Assembly (NCBI GenBank): GCA_938028585.1
Contig: CALIZH010000195.1
Location: forward strand, 1-11,252
Length of the DNA: 11,252 nucleotides
Direction of reading: 5' to 3'
From: an uncultured Actinomyces sp.
GTDB taxonomy: Bacteria > Actinomycetota > Actinomycetes > Actinomycetales > Actinomycetaceae
The notes below the pieces were generated by a model. That model searched no databases and was not told the origin of the DNA. It was given only the letters and a program-made list of their open reading frames with translations. Below are positions 7,840 to 11,252 of this stretch, piece by piece. Position 1 is the stretch's first letter. Each line of letters starts with the position of its first letter. The translations under genes were made by a program, and so were the position numbers.

Positions 7840-8553
7840 GTGTCTGATGTTCATTCCCCTCACGGCTTGACGATTGCAATTGATGGGCCTGCAGGTTCTG
7901 GTAAATCCACGATTGCCAAGTTGCTTGCTCGTCGCTTGGGTATTGGCTACCTCGATACCGGGGCGATGTATCGATCATTGACTCTTATTGCCTTAGAGTC
8001 TGGCGTTGATTTAGATGATCATGATGCCGTTGCTGCCTTGCTTCCTTCTCTCGATCTTCACGCCGATTCAAACCCAGATGATCCACACTTTTTTGTTGGA
8101 GATCGCGAGGTCACTTCGTTAATCCGATCCTCTATCGTTTCCGAGGCCGTCTCGAAGATTTCCACGAACCTTTTAGTTCGCGCATGGATGGTCGAGCATC
8201 AGCGTCAACGCATGGCCGAAGCTTCTGCAAACGGAAGTGGAATGGTTGCGGAAGGACGCGATATCACCACTGTTGTATACCCTGAGGCCGATTTGAGAGT
8301 TTTGCTTGTTGCTTCACCGCTTGCGCGGATGAAGCGGAGGGCTAAGGAGCTATTTGGCGATCACAGCCCTGAAAGCCTAGAGAAAGTTCGTTCTCAGATT
8401 GTCGATCGTGATGCAGCTGATTCAACTGTCAGTGAATTTACGAATCCGGGTCCTGGAATTGAGCTGGTTGATACCTCGGATCTTGATATTGAGGGGGTCT
8501 TGGAGGCGGTTATTTCACTTCTGCCAGCAGGCATGAGTGGAAACCACAACTGA
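7840..8553 (+). CDS. cmk: Cytidylate kinase
   Basis: A 237-residue (d)CMP kinase, which phosphorylates CMP and dCMP with ATP in the cytoplasm. The P-loop IDGPAGSGKST lies at 14-24, followed by YLDTGAMYR (37-45), the bacterial CMP-binding insert at about 70-110, LVRAWMVEHQRQ (112-123), VAEGRDITTVVYP (136-148) and the lid with MKRRAKEL (164-171). The last CMP-site stretch reads RDAADSTV (190-197), where many homologues have arginine at the position of V197. GTG 7840 is chosen because GGAG at 7829-7832 is 7 bases upstream and it lies 2 bases after the tyrA stop; in-frame codons upstream fall within tyrA. In many actinobacteria der (engA) follows directly or is fused to cmk. Here it does not: a tRNA gene comes next. 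Confidence 0.95.
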   Translation: MSDVHSPHGLTIAIDGPAGSGKSTIAKLLARRLGIGYLDTGAMYRSLTLIALESGVDLDDHDAVAALLPSLDLHADSNPDDPHFFVGDREVTSLIRSSIVSEAVSKISTNLLVRAWMVEHQRQRMAEASANGSGMVAEGRDITTVVYPEADLRVLLVASPLARMKRRAKELFGDHSPESLEKVRSQIVDRDAADSTVSEFTNPGPGIELVDTSDLDIEGVLEAVISLLPAGMSGNHN

Positions 8554-8603
8554 ATGTGACGGGGGTCGCCGTACTCAATTGGAATTTTCGGTAGGACTTG
8601 GGC

Positions 8604-8609
8604 TAGACT
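8604..8609 (+). promoter_or_regulatory. Putative -10 element of the tRNA-Pro promoter
   Basis: TAGACT fits TAnnnT and lies 30 bases before the mature tRNA end. TTGGAA at 8579-8584 resembles a -35 element, but the 19-base spacing is long. It would let the tRNA be made independently of the cmk transcript. Confidence 0.35.
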
Positions 8610-8639
8610 ATCCGAGTCGCCAAAATTTAGGTGATCAAA

Positions 8640-8713
<74 letters not shown>

Positions 8714-8718
8714 CAGGT

Positions 8719-8750
8719 AATCAGGATCGGTTTTCCGATCCTGATTTTTT
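8719..8750 (+). terminator. Rho-independent terminator after tRNA-Pro
   Basis: AATCAGGATCGG and CCGATCCTGATT form a perfect 12-base-pair stem with a TTTT loop, and the second arm runs directly into more T (six T in a row in total). It ends the tRNA transcript and probably any readthrough from the cmk operon. The stem is symmetrical, but the T-tract in this direction fits plus-strand use. Confidence 0.92.
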
Positions 8751-8914
8751 ATTCTCAGCCGCCTTTTGCGTGAAGTTTTACGCCCAATTGACGGCAATAA
8801 CTCTCATTCTTTTCTTAGGCAAGAACAGCTAGAGCATTCCGATGAACCGTGAGATCTTCGCTTATATTCAACGAAATTGACTGAAGAAATCCTGTGAATG
8901 AGTGCACTTTTTGA
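8751..8914. other. Intergenic stretch without a recognised gene
   Basis: Between the terminator and the amidase promoter I see no coding potential on either strand. A small hairpin, GCGTGA with TTTACGC around 8768-8783, has no T-tract and is probably incidental. TTGACG at 8788 resembles a -35 box, but no -10 element stands at the proper distance. Confidence 0.5.
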
Positions 8915-8936
8915 TGTTACGGATGTGGCAAATGTG

Positions 8937-8942
8937 TATAGT
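8937..8942 (+). promoter_or_regulatory. Putative -10 element of the amidase promoter
   Basis: TATAGT is a strong -10 match, 42 bases before ATG 8985, giving a leader of about 35 bases. TGTTAC at 8915-8920 stands 16 bases upstream in the -35 position but is a poor -35 match, as expected of a promoter that needs an activator. TTGATG at 8911 is better but 20 bases away. Confidence 0.5.
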
Positions 8943-8956
8943 GTTACGAAAGTGAC
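8943..8956 (+). promoter_or_regulatory. GTTAC/GTGAC direct repeat, candidate regulator site
   Basis: GTTAC (8943-8947) and GTGAC (8952-8956) are spaced 9 bases start to start; a further GTTAC lies at 8916-8920. On the minus strand they read GTCAC and GTAAC. Such directly repeated GTAAC/GTCAC half-sites resemble the boxes of the actinobacterial response regulator MtrA, which controls cell-wall hydrolase genes. They abut the -10 element, so binding here could repress. The regulator's identity is inference only. Confidence 0.35.
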
Positions 8957-8984
8957 TAACCATCATCACTGACGGAGTTAATCT

Positions 8985-9056
8985 ATGCGAGTAGTTTCCC
9001 TGACAGCAAGTGCTGCATTCTTGAGCCTTGTGTTCCCACAAGGAATGGCCTTGGCG
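8985..9056 (+). other. Signal peptide of the amidase
   Basis: Residues 1-24 have a short basic start (MR), a hydrophobic core (VVSLTASAAFLSLVF) and a cleavage site of the A-x-A type, ALA before NAP. No lipobox cysteine and no twin arginine are seen, so Sec export and signal peptidase I are expected. The single basic residue makes the n-region weak. Confidence 0.8.
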
Positions 9057-11252
9057 AATGCTCCTACTAGCGATCACCAGATCACCCTCACAGGGACGAC
9101 AACAATTCGCGAACACCCCGTACAAAAGATCACTCTCACGAGTTCGCAAGGAGAACCTACCCGCGTTGCCCAAGCAGGCCTCGAGAATGTTGGAATTGGA
9201 AATGGGCATTCTTTAAAACGGTTCTCACGCGCCACGTTGCAATCGCAGGGCACATCTTCTTTTGATCCAAGTGATGATGCAGCAATCTTGACCGAACCGA
9301 TCTCTGTCGATCCTTTTATGGTGACCGGTTTGTCTTGGAGCGGAGAAAGCGCGCTTTCTGCCAATACCCAGATGTTTATTCGGGTACGCGAGAATGGCCA
9401 GTGGAGCCAGTGGTACCTCACTGATAAGGATGGGGGAGCAGGAAAAGACCGTGCTGACGGTACTGAAGCACGCGGTGGTACGGATCCTTTCATTACCGCG
9501 GGAGCCGATGGTATCCAGATTCGCGTAACTGGAGACGAAGACGATCTTCCTGCTGATCTCGAAGTCGCAATGATTCCCGATAACCCGCAAGGCGAAACAA
9601 CACTGGCAGAAGACGATGTTGTAACAACGGCTGCGGAAGGCACAGATCTTAATCTCGAGTCCGTGCAGGCTGAAGGTAACGATTTTACTTCGCTAATTCA
9701 GCCCGAGCAGAACACTGAGGCTGATAGCCAGAGCGCAGAGCCTGAAGCTGAAATACCAACCCCTGCTTCAAGCGAGGACAGTGCCGAGGAATCAACTCAA
9801 ACTGTTTATCCAGGAGTCGGTAGTGGAATCGCAATCGGTCGCAGCGGTGCGCAGCTGAGCCGCGCATTCCCCAAGACCGCTCAGCCCAATGGGCTTCCCG
9901 TTGCGGTTACGAGTCGCGCTGGATGGGGTGCAGACGAGTCCTACCTTGACTGGGATCCCGAGTACTATAACACCCGCCATGTTGTCATTCATCACACGGC
10001 CGGTACCAATAACTACTCCATGGATCAATCTGCATCCATTGTCCGGGGAATCTATCACTACCATGCAGTGACTCTTGATTGGGGAGATATCGGCTATAAC
10101 TTCCTCGTCGACAAATGGGGACGTGCTTTTGAAGGACGTAAAGGCACCTTATCCGCTCCTTCGGGAAAGATGGTCGCTGGCGCTCATGATCAGGGTTTCA
10201 ACTCTGGAACAATGGGCATCTCGATGATGGGTACCTACCAAAATGAGGCTCCCTCGCAGGCAACCTTGAACACCGTCGGTGCTTTGGCAGGTTGGCAATT
10301 GCGTCGAGCAGGTGTCAATAATATGTCAGAGAAGGCTGTATTTAAGCCGCTGGGTTCAAACCCTAAATATCGTGCCGGAACCGCAGTGAATCTACCTCGC
10401 ATTTCTGGTCACCGCGATACTTACCCGACAAGCTGCCCTGGTGATGCCGGCTACGCAAAGCTCCCGCAAATCCGCGAAATTGCGCAAGACGGCAGTCGTG
10501 CAACGACTGCGAACACCACAGAACGTTTGGCAGCCTACTCCGTTAAGGGAGCGATTCGAGGACTCTGGAATGAAAATCATTCCCTCATGGGTGATCCAAA
10601 GAGCGAGGAAGAATCAAGCGGTAGCGGGGTCTACCAGCTCTTCGAACGAGGTACCGCTTACTGGACCGAAAAGACTGGCGCCCATTTTGTCTCCGGATCA
10701 ATCTTCCGCACATACGGTGACAACCGTTACGAACGTGGCTTCTTAGGATTTCCGACGAGTGATGAGTATCCTGCGGGTACTGGACGCGCGCAAGAATTCC
10801 AAGGTGGAACAATTACATGGACTCAAAATGCCGGTAGCCATACGCTTCGCCATGGCACTGGTATTGCTAACACTTTCGCTGAATTAGGTGGCGCGAGGGT
10901 TTTGGGTGCTGCTACGTCCAATGAGACTCGTTCGGGTACCGGAGTTTTCCAAGTCTTCGAAAAGGGGACCGCTTATTGGACAGCGGAAGCCGGTACCCAC
11001 TTCGTCAGAGGAGAGATCTTCAAAGCGTACGGACAAGCGGGGTATGAACGCGGCTCATTAGGCTATCCGTTAAGCGACGAATACTCCACGAATTCGGGGC
11101 GCATTCAGGAATTCCAAGGTGGTGTCATTACCTCCTCGACTTCAGGAACCTACACCCTGCGTTATGGCACTGGTATAGCAAATGCATTTCGTGAAATTGG
11201 CGGGGTAAAAGTTGCAGGTTTACCGCGTACCGTAGAGACCCGTTCCGGTAAG
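8985..11252 (+). CDS. Secreted PGRP-type N-acetylmuramoyl-L-alanine amidase with LGFP repeats (3' end missing)
   Basis: The frame is open without interruption for 756 codons to the window edge. The protein would cut the bond between N-acetylmuramic acid and L-alanine in peptidoglycan. Residues 1-24 are a signal peptide with cleavage after ALA. About 100-180 is the beta-rich region found before the catalytic domain in actinobacterial amidases (FIRVRENGQWSQWY). Residues 181-285 are an acidic linker without Lys or Arg. The Amidase_2/PGRP domain runs from about 306 to 495: VVIHHTAG (333-340, zinc ligand H336), YNF (371-373), then GHRD with H476 and SCPGD with C484, so the metal site is complete and amidase activity likely. 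LGFP-type repeats follow from 534. ATG 8985 has GGAG 7 bases upstream. The gene lies after a terminator with its own promoter. Wall attachment by the repeats is inferred from the LGFP family; whether a sortase signal follows cannot be seen. Confidence 0.93.
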   Translation, partial: MRVVSLTASAAFLSLVFPQGMALANAPTSDHQITLTGTTTIREHPVQKITLTSSQGEPTRVAQAGLENVGIGNGHSLKRFSRATLQSQGTSSFDPSDDAAILTEPISVDPFMVTGLSWSGESALSANTQMFIRVRENGQWSQWYLTDKDGGAGKDRADGTEARGGTDPFITAGADGIQIRVTGDEDDLPADLEVAMIPDNPQGETTLAEDDVVTTAAEGTDLNLESVQAEGNDFTSLIQPEQNTEADSQSAEPEAEIPTPASSEDSAEESTQTVYPGVGSGIAIGRSGAQLSRAFPKTAQPNGLPVAVTSRAGWGADESYLDWDPEYYNTRHVVIHHTAGTNNYSMDQSASIVRGIYHYHAVTLDWGDIGYNFLVDKWGRAFEGRKGTLSAPSGKMVAGAHDQGFNSGTMGISMMGTYQNEAPSQATLNTVGALAGWQLRRAGVNNMSEKAVFKPLGSNPKYRAGTAVNLPRISGHRDTYPTSCPGDAGYAKLPQIREIAQDGSRATTANTTERLAAYSVKGAIRGLWNENHSLMGDPKSEEESSGSGVYQLFERGTAYWTEKTGAHFVSGSIFRTYGDNRYERGFLGFPTSDEYPAGTGRAQEFQGGTITWTQNAGSHTLRHGTGIANTFAELGGARVLGAATSNETRSGTGVFQVFEKGTAYWTAEAGTHFVRGEIFKAYGQAGYERGSLGYPLSDEYSTNSGRIQEFQGGVITSSTSGTYTLRYGTGIANAFREIGGVKVAGLPRTVETRSGK
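10584..11252 (+). repeat. Alternating LGFP-type tandem repeats in the amidase
   Basis: LGFP-like motifs start at residues 534 (LMGD), 587 (LGFP), 640 (LGAA), 692 (LGYP) and 744 (AGLP), 52 or 53 residues apart. Odd units contain GTAYW, even units contain EFQGG and TLRxGTGIAN, so the true period is a pair of about 105 residues. In DNA, GAATTCCAAGGTGG recurs at 10794 and 11109 (315 bases), while ATGGCACTGGTAT recurs at 10852 and 11164 (312 bases) because one codon is missing. The array continues past the window edge. Confidence 0.9.

Noticed and set aside
8768..8783. Small hairpin in the intergenic region as terminator or riboswitch
   Set aside because: The stem is short and imperfect, there is no T-tract and no known riboswitch pattern.
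9074..9643. Minus-strand open frame of 189 codons, and others on both strands over 8868-10812
   Set aside because: They lie inside the continuous 756-codon amidase frame, which has recognisable domains; the opposite-strand products match no family and lack ribosome sites.

Overview
The window looks like a chromosomal segment of an actinobacterium of moderate G+C content. The gene order xerD, parA-like ATPase, scpA, scpB, rluB, tyrA, cmk is the conserved actinobacterial chromosome-segregation and ribosome-modification cluster, also seen in mycobacteria without tyrA at that spot. GTG starts are common, tRNA-Pro lacks an encoded CCA, and the secreted amidase carries LGFP repeats. A member of the Actinomycetaceae or a relative is my best guess, but the sequence alone does not fix the genus.

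Layout. Positions 1-471 hold the 3' end of a YdcF/DUF218 membrane protein on the plus strand. It converges on tkt (transketolase, minus strand, 493-2574) with only 21 bases between them. A 116-base divergent intergenic region separates tkt from xerD and holds plausible -10 elements for both; the xerD one is placed as if the mRNA were leaderless. From 2691 to 8553 seven plus-strand genes follow: xerD, parA-like, scpA, scpB, rluB, tyrA and cmk. From parA to tyrA every junction overlaps (11, 4, 4 and 4 bases), and cmk follows tyrA after 2 bases, so scpA to cmk is almost certainly one translationally coupled operon. xerD and parA sit just upstream, 61 bases apart. A tRNA-Pro(GGG) gene at 8640-8713 is followed by a textbook intrinsic terminator.

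After a 271-base intergenic stretch (8714-8984) comes a long gene, open to the right edge. It encodes a secreted zinc N-acetylmuramoyl-L-alanine amidase of the PGRP/Amidase_2 family: signal peptide, N-terminal beta-rich domain, acidic linker without Lys or Arg, amidase domain, then alternating LGFP-type repeats. Its promoter region carries GTTAC/GTGAC direct repeats of the kind bound by MtrA-type cell-wall regulators (inference).

How the genes fit together. XerD resolves chromosome dimers, ScpA and ScpB are the kleisin and winged-helix partners of SMC, and the ParA-like ATPase has no ParB here and may act with this group. RluB (rRNA pseudouridylation), TyrA (tyrosine synthesis) and Cmk (CMP phosphorylation) are housekeeping passengers of the same transcript. 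The amidase would act outside the cell on peptidoglycan. Most of the window is ordinary core genome. I found no mobile element, CRISPR array or defence system; the points worth checking are the amidase architecture and promoter, the possible leaderless starts, and the missing der gene after cmk.
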